Source of the DNA: Caprimulgus europaeus
Lineage: Eukaryota > Chordata > Aves > Caprimulgiformes > Caprimulgidae
Direction: 5' to 3'
Assembly: GCA_907165065.1 (NCBI GenBank)
Contig: OU015524.1
Span: 58,755,295 to 58,819,294, forward strand
Length of the DNA: 64,000 bases
Below are positions 23,211-40,270 of this stretch, piece after piece (position 1 is the first letter of the stretch; each line of letters begins with the position of its first letter). The notes below the pieces were generated by a model, which was given only the letters and a program-made list of their open reading frames with translations, did not search any database and had not been told where the DNA came from. Position numbers and translations under genes: made by a program.

Positions 23211-26200
23211 TTTTGGTGTAGACAGACTTGTTCAGCTGGAATTAAAGCAATTTTGAAGTTTTCCTAGATGGACAACTTCCTTGGCTTCCTTACAGTCTGC
23301 TGTCATCTGAACACCGACTCCCAGGAAGGGCATCCTGCTTCTGTTTCTGTTTACAAAGTTAAAACTGAAAAAAAGAATGCTTGAAAAGGTTGTGGTGAAA
23401 ACTTATGAAACCAGAATTTTTACACATCTAGTAAAATGCCTGATAGCAGGATGTCTGTGGACTAAAATCTTTAAGTCTATTTCCATTTAGAAGCATCACT
23501 GATTATATGCTGATTTTAAAATTGCTTCCTTACTGGTTTTTTTTTGGGGGGGGTTTTTTGGTTGCTTTTTTTTTTTTTTGAGGCTTATGTACAACATACT
23601 GTCATTTATCTGTTGCATTTGTGTTAGCTCCTTTATATGTTGTCCACTGCTGTAACAAAGTGCCTCATTTCCCTTTCAATTTTCTACCTTAGTCCTTTGA
23701 ACTGGAGGCAGGGAATGAAGTGTTTTATGGTTTTTCTCTATCTTTTTTTTTTTTTAAATGCAAGAAAACACAAGCTGTCTATTCTTCCTTTGAAGAAGTG
23801 ATATAGACTTAAGACCATTTTAAAAATTCATTTAAACAAGTTTACAAGATTTGTAAATGTGAGATATGTGCAAATAGTCAAGTTCTAGTGAGCCAAAATA
23901 GCCTCAGTGGTGCAAAATTATTTGTATAATGTATGTTTCATAACATGGTTTACCACCACAACAGAAGTGTTTGTTTTGGTTGGTTGGTTTTTTGTTTTGG
24001 TTTGTTTTTTTTTAAATAGCCCTTTCAAGTGGAAACACTTAGGAAGCAACAAATCTCAGAAGGAAGCCAGTACTCTTCTTTCTGTTTTTTTTTGTATGCT
24101 GGAGGAGATTGTTACACTAACAGAGAATACAGTATGTAAGTTTCATAATTACAATTTCAAATTTCCAAACATTTCATTTTTAGAGGCTTTTTCTACATCA
24201 GAAGTTTTCCTTAAGTTGTATTAATAGTTATTCTACATCCTAGGATCAATCATGGCTGCTCCTGTGTTGAACTCGCATGAGAGTTGGCTTTTGAGCATGT
24301 TCTGTGCATAGTTCAACATCTTTGTCATACCACAGTCACCACCTGTACTGATCAAAACTTTTACTAGCACATTTTGTGATTATCTGTATTCCAGTCTGTG
24401 CTGGAACCGAGTTATATGGGAATTAAGCATTCCTAGTACAATGCTGCTGCTTCTCTATTTAAAACTTGTTTTTCTCCTACACCATTGTTAAGTTCTTTGT
24501 TTAAGTGGATGCTGTTTGTTTCTAACTTCTTTTGTGTTCAGGTACTTGACCTGTCTTTTTTTTCATGGATTTGTAACTGTGATTTACTCTCTTAAAATTT
24601 CTTTGCCCTGCTGCTGTAGAAAAAACTCTCAAAAGCACTGTTAATGTATCAGGCAGAAAATGGTGCTGGCTTACACTAGGGAGTGGTATTCATCATGGAA
24701 CTAGTTTAAGCAGAAGAGTGCAGTGTGTCCTGCTAGACTTGCTGAATCGTACTGGGGGAAACGTAGATTTGTTCTGCTTTGATGCAACAACTGTTCTAGA
24801 TCATTCCCATTGCAATAATCTCCTGGTGGCTGCTCCAGATCATGAATGGGAGTTTGCCTGGAGAGGACCAAAGGAACTGCTTCATGTGGTTGCATCCTTG
24901 CTGTCATAGAATAGTTCAGATTAAATCAGTGCTCTGCTAAAGACACGTGTGCTGAGATGCTCTGTGTGTGTGAGAGAAAGAAAACTTTCTAAAATTATGT
25001 AGTGCTGTGACATTTTTTGAGGGTATTTGAAATTTAAAACTTCCTGTACCAGGGTTGGTTTATTTGTTAGAAGCCAAAGCATTATGGTATGGCTAAAGCA
25101 AGGAAACTGCTGGAGGGGAGAGGAAGGTTTTTCCTTTAATTTCTTAATTACTTGAAAACGGTTTGGAAGAACATACAGGAAAACATTAAAGAAGTATTTC
25201 AGTTTAGTGGTGGGTTTTTTTCCAGTGAACTGTAATAAGCCATAACTTCAGCACTTCCTTTTAGACTTTTTTTTTTTTTAACAAGTATGAGACATGATCT
25301 TTGTATCATGAAAGAGGAGAGACTGTTCTTATTTCTACTGTTCCCCAGATGACTCTCTTGAGGCTTACAGCTGTTTGAATTTGCAGAGTCCAGCTCAGGA
25401 GCCAACTAGGCACCCTTTGCGTGCCCCATATCCTTTTGACTTCCATTGGAGTAGCAGTGGGTATAGGAATTAGGGCTTCAAAAAACGATATTTACATGAT
25501 CCTGATATATTCAGATCTTTGTGGCTCTGATATTGTTTAATTCTGTTCTAATTTTTTCTGAGATGATAAAATGTTTGATTTGACCAATGTGCTAAGTATA
25601 CTTATGTTTCTTATCACAGTCTGAACTGGCTGTTACAGTTAGCGCTGAAATACAGTGTCATGCTTTGGGATTTCATTAACTAAAGAAAATATTTTTAATC
25701 TGATATGATGATTTTTTCCTAAGCTGTTCTCAGTCCATTTCACTCGCTGTTTTGTTTGCATTAACATTTCTACATCACTACATTCAAAGTGAAAACAGAA
25801 AAGCTGAGAATGGGAAATGTGTACTTAAAATAAGTATCTCGCTATGAAAACAGTGAGAAAATAATTTCTGTGTTAATTTTTAGAGATTATATCTAAGCAA
25901 TGTTTGCCGTGCAAAACAGTTTTGTATTTCCAAAGTGCTAAAGTGTAATGGTAAGCTTGGTTGAAGCACTGTTGCATCAAATTCAATATACGGTAAAAAG
26001 GCAAAAGCAGTGAAGCAGATGAGGAAATATTTTTGCTAGCAAGAAATCTCAGTTTCACAATCTTTTATTTCCACAGTTGGAAAGCAGAGCCTGTATTTGA
26101 GGGATATTGCAGTGTGGATTGTAAACAGCTTGGGAGTAGGTGGCATAAATTCACCTGAGTAAAGTATTGTAACCTAAGGGTGAAATGAAGAGATCTGGGG

Positions 26201-27065
26201 ATAAGAAACTAGCCTGGCTTTCCTTTTGTTACTACTAAAGTAATTAAATATTTCCATCACTACTGGAACTGTATAAAATGAGGAAAGTATGCAGAAAGGC
26301 CCCACAAGTGTACAGGGTCCCTGCTGTAAAGGAGGTGCCGTCTATTAAATGACTGCAAGACTTCCATGTACACAACAATCAAGAGGGACTTTTAAGAAAC
26401 CAGTCGTTGAGTGTGAGCCATCCACAGCAACCATTTCCTGGAGTATTTGCTTTAAAAACAGGGTTGGTGTTGGAATTGGTTGGAAACTCCTAGGACTGGC
26501 AAACAGGAAGCATAAGGCTTAACACCAGTAAGGGACAGCTAGTGCAAGAGACTGGTGGAGCTAATACTGGGGAAAATGGAAGGATGGTTCCTGCTGGGAA
26601 AGACTTTGGTCTGTTGTCTGTCTCTGAGTCAAAAGACAACATTGTATCCATAGCCACCTAATTTTCCCTCCCTTTCCTTTTGCTTATGCCAGTAACAACT
26701 TTTGCATTACTGTAAAACTTTTTTTTTAGAAGTTTGTAAATATGTAAAATGAAAATACAGGAAAATTGTGTACCAAAATGGTATAAAAATGTGTAAGATA
26801 AATGCTCTGTTTAATGAGAAGCTGTAATTAAATGCTGCTTTGAGAAGTGTGCATGAGGACATCTGTTAAATATTCTATGTGTCTAGAAATTGTGTTAATA
26901 ACAGCAAATTAACCTTTTATGTTGGAAAACTTCATACTAATATGGAATATGAAGGAAAAACGAGTATTTTATTTCAAGCAAAAGTTGGGTATTGAGTTTC
27001 TTGAAGACTTCATGTGCATAATCATTGTTAAATATGTTCATAATAAAGTTTTATATCTTTATATT
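23211..27065 (+). other. TMEM181: TMEM181 3' untranslated region
   Basis: About 3.8 kb of AT-rich sequence between the TGA and the AATAAA at 27042. It includes long T tracts and a T/G/T homopolymer block (23537-23579). Short open frames in it (for example 24718-24909) have no recognisable family. Earlier ATTAAA hexamers (near 24920 and 26344) could give shorter transcripts. Confidence 0.75.
27042..27047 (+). terminator. Poly(A) signal of TMEM181
   Basis: A canonical AATAAA is followed within 25-35 nt by a T/GT-rich stretch, as expected of a cleavage site near 27060-27070. It is the last such signal before the convergent DYNLT1 3' end. Confidence 0.7.
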
Positions 27066-27706
27066 GTATCTTGTTTTTATTTTCCTTCTAGTGAATCACT
27101 AACTGTACCATTTTCTCAACTTACACATATTTTCAGAAAACAGTTTTTCATGTGTTTTCTAACGCATAATTAAACTCAGTTAATTGCATAAGGCTGAAAA
27201 CTTGTTTTACTTGTTATTCCTCTGCAACTTTAGAAGGCAGGAGACTTGCATGTATTTTAGTCATGTCGCTTCGAGGCATTTTTTCCCCCTTTCAGAAAGG
27301 ATCATGTTTCACCAACTATCAGAACTCAGGATAGAAGGCAGCAGGTAAGGCACATGTCATTGGCTGCAGTAGTGAATGGTTACCCAGGTACAGCTTGCCA
27401 AGCACTTCTAGAATGTCTCTGTTCAATGCAGGGAGTTATTTCTGTTACTGTTCTATGATGTCATAAATACCATAGAATCAGATTAAATTGGTCCCAGAAA
27501 TGCAGCCAGGTTACTTTCTGATAAACATCATCTCCTTGGCTTGCAATTTTGTAGTTATGTTGGCAAAATTATAGAAGTACTTTGTATTCTCGTATTTATC
27601 TCAACTACCTTGAAGAGAATTAAAAGAATGAGAACCTTTTTTTAAGAAAAAATAACAAAAGAGTTAAGCTTAAATGAGTCACACCAATGGTTATGAATTT
27701 CAATAA
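27066..27706. other. Spacer between convergent genes TMEM181 and DYNLT1
   Basis: About 640 bp of AT-rich sequence between two tail-to-tail 3' ends. No exon, RNA gene or repeat is recognised. Confidence 0.6.
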
Positions 27707-27712
27707 TTTAAT
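27707..27712 (-). terminator. Likely poly(A) signal of DYNLT1
   Basis: ATTAAA read on the minus strand, about 330 nt past the stop codon. I saw no AATAAA nearer to it. This gives a short 3' UTR as expected for DYNLT1. Confidence 0.5.
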
Positions 27713-28039
27713 GCTAACCGAAAGTACAAAGTGGGAAAGTTGGTGTCTTGTTTATATTGGTCTTAAAAAAGAAATCTAGAGAAAGTGTTTACACTGCAGC
27801 AGATTTCAGTATTAGCACCTTGAGGAGAAGTTCTTGAAGTGTTAAGACAGTGTGGCAACACTGGTACGAACTAAGTACACACATAAACCATGTAACAGCA
27901 TGTTTTCACATATCTACCTTTGAAAAAAGTTACTTAAAAAGTACATTAAAACCAGAAGTTGTTCAGTGCATTCACAGTTTGAGAAGAGATGGAATCAAGT
28001 GCTGGAGTAGAAAAGGAAGGATGAATGATTCCAAGGCAA

Positions 28040-33032
<4,993 letters not shown>

Positions 33033-33166
33033 CTTCCCGCTGTAGCCCCTCACGCCGCAACCGACACCCCGGCACCGCCCCCTCACCGCTGCGCCCCACG
33101 CGCCGGCCGCTGCTCGCAGTGCGCCTGCGCCTCCGCTCCCCGCCCGCCTCGGAATCGAGCGACTGA

Positions 33167-33178
33167 GGCGCGTGCGCA
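33167..33178. promoter_or_regulatory. NRF1-like site
   Basis: GGCGCGTGCGCA resembles the NRF1 palindrome (YGCGCAYGCGCR), about 135 bp upstream of the DYNLT1 ATG. Further CGCCTGCGC motifs occur at about 33122-33130 and 33233-33241. Confidence 0.5.
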
Positions 33179-33343
33179 GTGCTGCCGCGCGGCGCCGCCG
33201 CCGAATCCAACCCCCCGCCCCGGCTCCCTCTACGCCTGCGCAATGCGCTCTGCGCTCTCCGCGTCTCGGGCGCCCAGCAACGAGGGGCCGCGCGGTGGCT
33301 GCCTCAGCCGCCGCTAGGGGGCTCTGCCCGCCCAGCGCTCTCC

Positions 33344-33354
33344 AAGATGGCGCC
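33344..33354 (+). promoter_or_regulatory. YY1-like site
   Basis: AAGATGGCGCC contains the YY1 core AAGATGGCG, often found just downstream of start sites in CpG-island promoters. Its orientation suggests transcription to the right (SYTL3 side). Confidence 0.5.
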
Positions 33355-33368
33355 GTTTCCATAGCGAC
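33355..33368. promoter_or_regulatory. RFX X-box-like site
   Basis: GTTTCCATAGCGAC matches 11 of 14 positions of the ideal X-box GTTGCCATGGCAAC. An additional half-site AGCAAC lies at 33276-33281. RFX factors drive cilia genes, which suits a dynein-2 subunit. Confidence 0.45.
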
Positions 33369-33420
33369 AGCGCGGAGGGGCCTGGCCGGGAGCGTGGTGC
33401 TCGGTTGGGCGGTGGGAGCT

Positions 33421-36400
33421 CTGCGGCGTTGTCACACACCCCAAAGCCTGGGGTTGAGGGAGAGAAGGCTGCTCGCCACGGTTGTGCTTTTCATACAGAC
33501 GGCTTGCCGTTTGTGTTCAGTGGGCGTGGAGAAGTGGATCCTACAGGTCGTTCCTTTGGAAGGAGGATCTGCATCTTCTTTCAGGGGACAGCTTGAAATG
33601 AAGGCCTGAATGTGTCATGTATGCCCAGGAACTGAGGAAAAAAACAAAATAAAACATGTAAAGACAGGAAGAATTTGTGTATTCTTACAGTTCTAAGCTG
33701 ATCCCGTTATTTTAGCAGCCAGAATCAGGATCTGGACAATGAAATTATAGGCCAGGCTTTTCACAGTTTATGGATTTGGGGAGTGTGTGTGCAGTGTTTA
33801 CAGATTGCCCAAATGACTGATCATACCAACCTCTGAGAGATGATGTAAGCATTGGAAGATGCTGTTCGGGATGAACTGGAGAAATAGCCCAAATGAAGGA
33901 GAAAATAACTTACAGGGGGCAAGCACAAAGGCCTTGCTGAAACAGGAGTGACTGGCTCTGTAAATGCAGACAGGGCAGGACCAGCTTGCTTGGAAGTGGT
34001 TCCATAGACACATGTATTAGATATGATTTACCTCAGTCTATCATATGATGCTGTGGTTAAAAAGGAGATGCCATATTGGGGTGTGTAAATGGATGTATAG
34101 TTTGCAGGTCACGGGAAACAGCTTTCCTGTTGTACTCTGTGCAGCAAGGCCTCACGAGGAATGCTGTGTCCAGTTTTAGGCATTGTATTTCATGAAGGTT
34201 GTGAGTGAGTTACAGCCTTCAGGGTCCTGAGTGCACGGACCGGCCTCAGCTGCCCCGATCAGCCTCAGCTGTGGCCACCACCCCTGCACCCTCTGCTCCA
34301 GGCCTGTCTCTGAGGCAGACCTCAGCCCTATGTTTTGGCCTTGTCTCCAGTCGGATGTCTGGCTCTGCATCCTGTTTCTCCTGAAGAGGAAGACCCTGGC
34401 AGGTCACCTCAGTTGGGGACTGTGTGGGCAGCACCTGCTGTGCCCACCCTGCTAGGATGCAGCAGGACTGTGGCTGGCCTCCTTGGCCCCTCTCTTCTGA
34501 GCCTTGTGCTCACTACTCCCACTGAGCAGAGAGCAGAGAAATTAGGCCTATGGAAGGCTGGACAAGTGGTGCTTGTTTAGACGTGCAAATGACAAAATAT
34601 AACAAAAGAATAAAAGGCTGTAACTTGGTTACTGCATATAAAATACTGCAGCAGTTTTCCATGTCCGGGGTGAGAGGGGAAAAATACAATGACATAAAAG
34701 TGTGACAATTATGGCTGTGGTTAAATATTAGGGGAAAGCTGGCAGTAAGGCTAATGTTCCTCAGCCTGGTTTTATGATACTACAAATCTGTCACTGTGGG
34801 TAGTTACAATTCTCAGGTTATTTCTGGTCTTTCATTTAGTTAAAGTTTTGCCACAGATAAAGGCCCAAATAATCCAATATTCTTTTTTGGGGATAGCTCT
34901 GTGCCCCACTAACAGTTGCTTGCTCTTCAATGATACAATTGAAGCAGGTGTGTAAACTTTATGTACCCAGGTGGAAGTGTTTGAACCTATTTAACTTAAT
35001 GAGGTTATAAAATTGCAGGCTGATTAATTTTGTCATGTGAATAGAATTGCAGGGCTTTGCTTAATTTTAACTAGATATTTCTTAAAACACCCAAAACACT
35101 GAGGACTTCTGCATTGTACCTACAGTTTACCTGGTAGAGCCAGGAACAAGAAAGAAGATTGACCTGCAAGAACAGCCTGTCTTCTTTTTCAAACTTTGAA
35201 ATAATTTGGATGTAATTTTGAACTTTGTTACTTATGCTAGGTTCTATAATATATGGAATTGGGATGTTCAGTCCAAATAATATTTTAACTTTTAATTGTT
35301 ATCTGAGATCAGATTTTCAGTTGTGAGGTAAAATAATTTTCTTCTTTCTGCAGATGCATAAAAATAAATTCTTTTGAACTTTTAGCTATGCTAATTGCTT
35401 TGTCATTCAGATGTGAATAGAAAACTATTTTGTTTCCAGGAAATAACTGTTTACGATACAAGTTTTGTGTGTGAGTCCTGGGGACATTGAGGGTAGTAGT
35501 ATTTTCACATCTGTAGTACCAGAAAAAGAAATTATGTAGAATTCAAAGCTACTTCTCTTCCTGTGTGTGGTTTGAAGACTAAGCGTATTTTGATAACATC
35601 AGTCAACTTTTGTAGTGTCTTGTGCTGAGTTTCTTTTCAATGTTAAAATGTTGTAATGTTAAAAACGAATACCTTATATCAGTAGTTGCTGTTTCTGGTA
35701 ACAAAACCAGAGACTTGGCAGAAGCTTTTGTAATGTTAGAGCTCTTCTTTGAATGCATTTGCTTTTGGCTGTTTTGGGGATGCTCCTCTCTACATACGTC
35801 ATCTAATTTCAGTGCCCAAAGGAAGGAAAGGGGGTGGAGAACAGCCACCAGTTTTCTTTAAGGAAAGATAAATAAATAACGAGAGTGCTACTCGTCTCTT
35901 AAAAGCAGTTTACTTTCAGGCATCTTTCATGGCTGCTGGAAAGGTAAGGACATCTTTTTAATGAGTTATGTTTGACATTGCACAGGGAAATGCATCTTTA
36001 CTTACTGGAATGGTGGTTTTTAGACTGCAAAGATTTCATGGAAAGACCACAACTGGAACTTTAAGAAGTTTTTTTTTAACTTTAAGTGCTAGGTTGGGAT
36101 GTTATTAAAATGACTAAATATAACTTTGGTGAAACATTATCAAAGAAGTTATAAATAATTTGCATGTGTGTATGCAAGGATGTGAAAATTACACTGTTGC
36201 AGCCAGGTAGTATAAATAATGCTTTTTTTTTTTTTTTAAGCTAAGAATAAATTTATGTGGTTAACCTCTACAGAATAGAAAATAGCTATAAATTCCAGGA
36301 TCTTTTGTGATAATTTTTACTCTGCAGCTCATTAATCTGTGTCCTAGCTACTGATGTATTACATCCATTTTCTGGGTTAATGGTGAAGTAATTCAATTAT

Positions 36401-39400
36401 CTCAAGTCAGTGAAGGCTGTGACTTTAGAAGTTTATTTATACTTATTTAATTGTCATTATTTTGTTAATGTTGAAAGATCTGAAAGGAGACTGATAATAC
36501 ACTACATGCAAAATTACTTTGAGAAAAAGTAGCTTGCTAAGTCAGGCATTTCTAGGTTCAAAAACTTTTTTTTAAAAAAAGCTACCTTTTGCAAACTTAA
36601 TCTTGTCTTTGCTCTCAGCCTTTTGGTTGATATTCGGTTACATAATTACATACTATTTTCGCCTGATATAAAAGAAAAAATGGTCTCGTGGTCTTCTGTG
36701 TGTGTGTGTATGCCTCCCTCTCCCAAGATGCGACCACACTGGTCATCCAATGTCCTTTTTGATGGCTTTGAGACTTCACATAATGGTTTCAGAAAGCTAC
36801 TGATCCCTCTGCAAGGTGCCTGACACCGGATTACTTTAAATACATAATCTGAAATAATGCTTGAACAAAATATGTTATGTGAGCTCTGTGCTGAAAAGGG
36901 AGAGGTGCCACGGTATTTACTAAAGACGTTGCTGTTGCTTTTGGTTTTACATAGAAGGTTTCGGCTTTGAGGTTACCTGACTGTGTAAAAGAGCTAGCTA
37001 ACGGGACTCAATAGGTAAACATGAAAGGAGGGCATCTCTGAAGGTTTTTAAGATTGTTTTTTCCTGTCAAGGAGGGTCATTACTGAAAACACAGCTTTTT
37101 TGTTACTGCCAAAAAACTAAGCTAATGCAGACAGCTTCAGCGCTAGAAAAGCTCTTCTTTTATGATGGTAGAGAGATTTTCAGTCCAATTTTAACTCCTC
37201 TGTAAAATGATTATGAGTTCAAGTCTATTGTGGGGCATGAGGATTATCTCTTATTTTGGGGGATACAGTACTTTATTTATTCTTAAAGCTGCCTCATTAT
37301 TAAGCTAGATTTTGAGTTATCCTTGAATGTGCGAGAAAAATGGACAGAACACAGTGATTGCCTGAGCTTAAATCTTCATGAAGATTAAAAACCAAAACAA
37401 AACAGCCTACCAGGTGCAATATTGGTAGTGCTGCTGGCTGCATGATGGATTTTAAGCTTTATTCTGTGCAGCATGTGTAGACTAACTGGTTTGTGGTGTG
37501 ACTGACAGGCTGAGGTCGAATGCCCTTCTGAAGAAGCTTGCCCTGGCTGAGGCAGAGCCTGTATCTGTGAGCATGATAAAGTGGAAACAAGAGGAGGATC
37601 TAAGCTATTCCTTCCCTCACACTGTTCAAATTTCTGCAAGCTTGAATAGCTGAAACTGTATTTTTTTTTTTAATTTATATGCATCTCTAAATAAGATTCT
37701 GTGTTTGATACACCAAGTTGCCATCTGAAATCCAGGCTTGAAATGTGGAAAACTTTTGCTCTTCTGTGAAGAAGGGAAGTAGTCCTGTTTTAAAGAATTT
37801 TAAGGAGATATCAAATGGAAACTGTTTCTGTGCTTGCTTAACTGCACATGTTGCTCTTAGTAACTGTTTTACAGTGTCACAGTCTTAATAGCTCTGTAAG
37901 ACATTTATATATTTTCTTTAAGATCACTAGACTGATTTTATTTGATCTACCTAATAATAACTATCATGAATTTTCTGTCTTTTACTAATACTTCAGTGAG
38001 ATTTTCTGATGATGTTGTAGATATGCTGGCCTTTGGAAATCCTAGGAGTTTATAGCAAGTGTAGCTGTAGTGGGTGTCTGGGTATCCTGTATCATGCAGA
38101 GACCCCCAAGTTTGTACTGGCGGCTCTTTCAGATTGTGTTGACTTAAACGGAGTTGAAGGCTCTCAACATGCTCATCAGTCTTGGGAGGTATTCTTGAGG
38201 TGAAAGATGAAAGCAGGTGAAGGATGCAGTGGCCTTTGAAAATGACATACATTGTGTTAAAAAAATTGCTCAGGCTTTGTAGGTTTTGACTGAGTAATTT
38301 CCTGTGAGACTGCAGTTGGTAAGGAAATAAAATATGATTATGCCTATCTCTGTCTCTTTTGTTTCCACAGGAAACCAATCTTTTTTTTTTTCTTTTTTTT
38401 TTCTTTTCTTTCTCTTTAACACTGCTTCTGTGAAATGCTTTGTCCTTTTGGTGTCTGTTAAAGGGTTTAACGAAAAAAATATAAAAGAATGGAATGCATG
38501 CTGTTGATAAATACAAATTATCACCTCCTGCTTTTTTTGTGGGAAATTAAGTAACTTAATTGGGGCAAACTGTGTGTAAAGTAATTCCCTGCACTGACAA
38601 AAGTACATTGTCACTGTATAGCTGAAGTTTTGGTGTGATGTGGATTTTTTTGTTTGGTTGGCTTTTTAAACTTAAAACTCAGAGCATTTTAAAATAATGA
38701 TCGAGCAATGCAGATAGTTGGTCAGATTCTCAGCTGAGGTCCATCAGCGAAGGATCAGTAACTGCTTTGGGAAAGCTTCACACTTCTGTCCTAGTGTCTA
38801 GACCTTCTGCCTAGAGTCTGACTGTATGTATTTAGTTCAGATTAAGTTTGAAACACTTTAGTTTTCATGTACACATCTTCAACATTTGATGCACCATAAG
38901 TAGAACTCTCTTACATTTCATGTCATACACACTAGATACTGACAGTAGTATTAAAACTGAATATGGTATGTAAGATTGATTAGATCAAATTATCATTTTC
39001 TTTCTAGACTTTGCTGCAAAGTATATTAAAATTATTTTTTTATTTTAGTGTAAGTTTTACAAAAGTGAAGGTCACAGAATGTATAAAAAATACAGTCATG
39101 ACTGTTTTAATTTTATAATTCTCATATATTTGTATGTTAACATCATCAGTTTGGGGCCAATTGTTAGTGCACTGAGCTGGAAATAGTATATATCTTAACT
39201 TTTTAGTGTTTGTGTGTATTAACAATGATAATAGCATTATTGGGTATTAAACTGTTTATCTAGACTTAACAGACATAGGTAATTGGTAGAAGCAATTCTT
39301 AGAGGGTGTCTTTCCCCTTTTCCTCATAGGCTGGTGATGTTTGGTCTTTTCAGTAAGATGAGATTAGAAAGGGGTATTTTGTCTCAACCAGTATGGCTTT

Positions 39401-40160
39401 TACAGTCATGGGGCCTGTAGGCCTGTGTTCAAAACTGACTTAAGCTTCTTTATTGGTTGTTTTATATTGACTCTACAAAAAATGTGGAGGTACATGGCTG
39501 GGAGTTGATGCACAATATGGTGAGGCTGTCTGAAGAATGGGACCACCTTAAAATCTCTCCTGTACCTGAATTAGTGCATGAAAGGTCTGAGAATAGCAAA
39601 ATGTGGTCTTCACATACCATTTGAAATGTTTTGAAGAGGTGGGGAGAAGAGCTAATAATATGTATTCTTTTTTTTCCCCTAGGCCTGGAAATCCCAAATC
39701 TACAGGATCAAATAGAAAAAAGAACAAACAAAAAAACCCACCAACAGACAAACCCCCAAACTTTTACCCCATCCCTTTATACCATCTCTTGGTGAATTGT
39801 CCCTACATCTAATAAGGTCCTATCTGGGACCTTGCTGCAAGGTCTCATCTCTTTTGGAACCACTCTCAGCAAAAAAGGAAAAAGAAAAGGACAAGAAGTT
39901 CTTTCATGTGAAAAAGACAAGACTGCTGTGACCTTGCTAACTGTTCATCTTCCCTCGGTAGCAGAGACACTTAAATGAAGATTTGTGTGAAGGCAGACAT
40001 GGTTATTTTTCTCTTCAAGGGTATGACACAGTGAAATGTATCACCAATCAAGTAAGAGGGCAGGCACTTAGTAAACACTCAGATCACTTTGCACTCTGTA
40101 AAGTAGTATCCATCATTCTGGATGTAGGAGAGTCTACAAAGTAAGTGAGGTTTGTAAAAA
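33421..40160 (+). other. SYTL3 5' region and first intron
   Basis: The non-coding first exon(s) of SYTL3 should lie here but cannot be fixed. A GC-richer block (34190-34560) and a tiny candidate exon (35920-35943) stand out. The rest is AT-rich with T tracts (for example 38381-38403). No CR1 copy is recognised. Confidence 0.6.
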
Positions 40161-40270
40161 ATGGCCTGTGAATTTAATCTAAACTTCCTTAAGGAATTGG
40201 AACGAGAGACTGTTCTGGAAGTCCTGTACCGTGACCAGATGGTGAGAAAAACAGAAGAGGAAAGAATAAG
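40161..40270 (+). CDS. SYTL3: SYTL3 first coding exon
   Basis: The ATG at 40161 starts [20 protein letters not shown], aligned with human MAQEIDLSALKELEREAILQ. Donor AAG|GTATCT. The upstream acceptor is uncertain; GGATGTAG near 40128 is a candidate. Confidence 0.95.

Noticed and set aside
24701-24909. Overlapping frames in both directions near 24.8 kb
   Set aside because: They lie in the TMEM181 3' UTR, are short, and have no recognisable family.
37947-38516. 189-codon minus-strand frame
   Set aside because: It spans a poly-T/A tract (lysine run), shows no domain or splice context, and lies in the SYTL3 first intron; chance is more likely.
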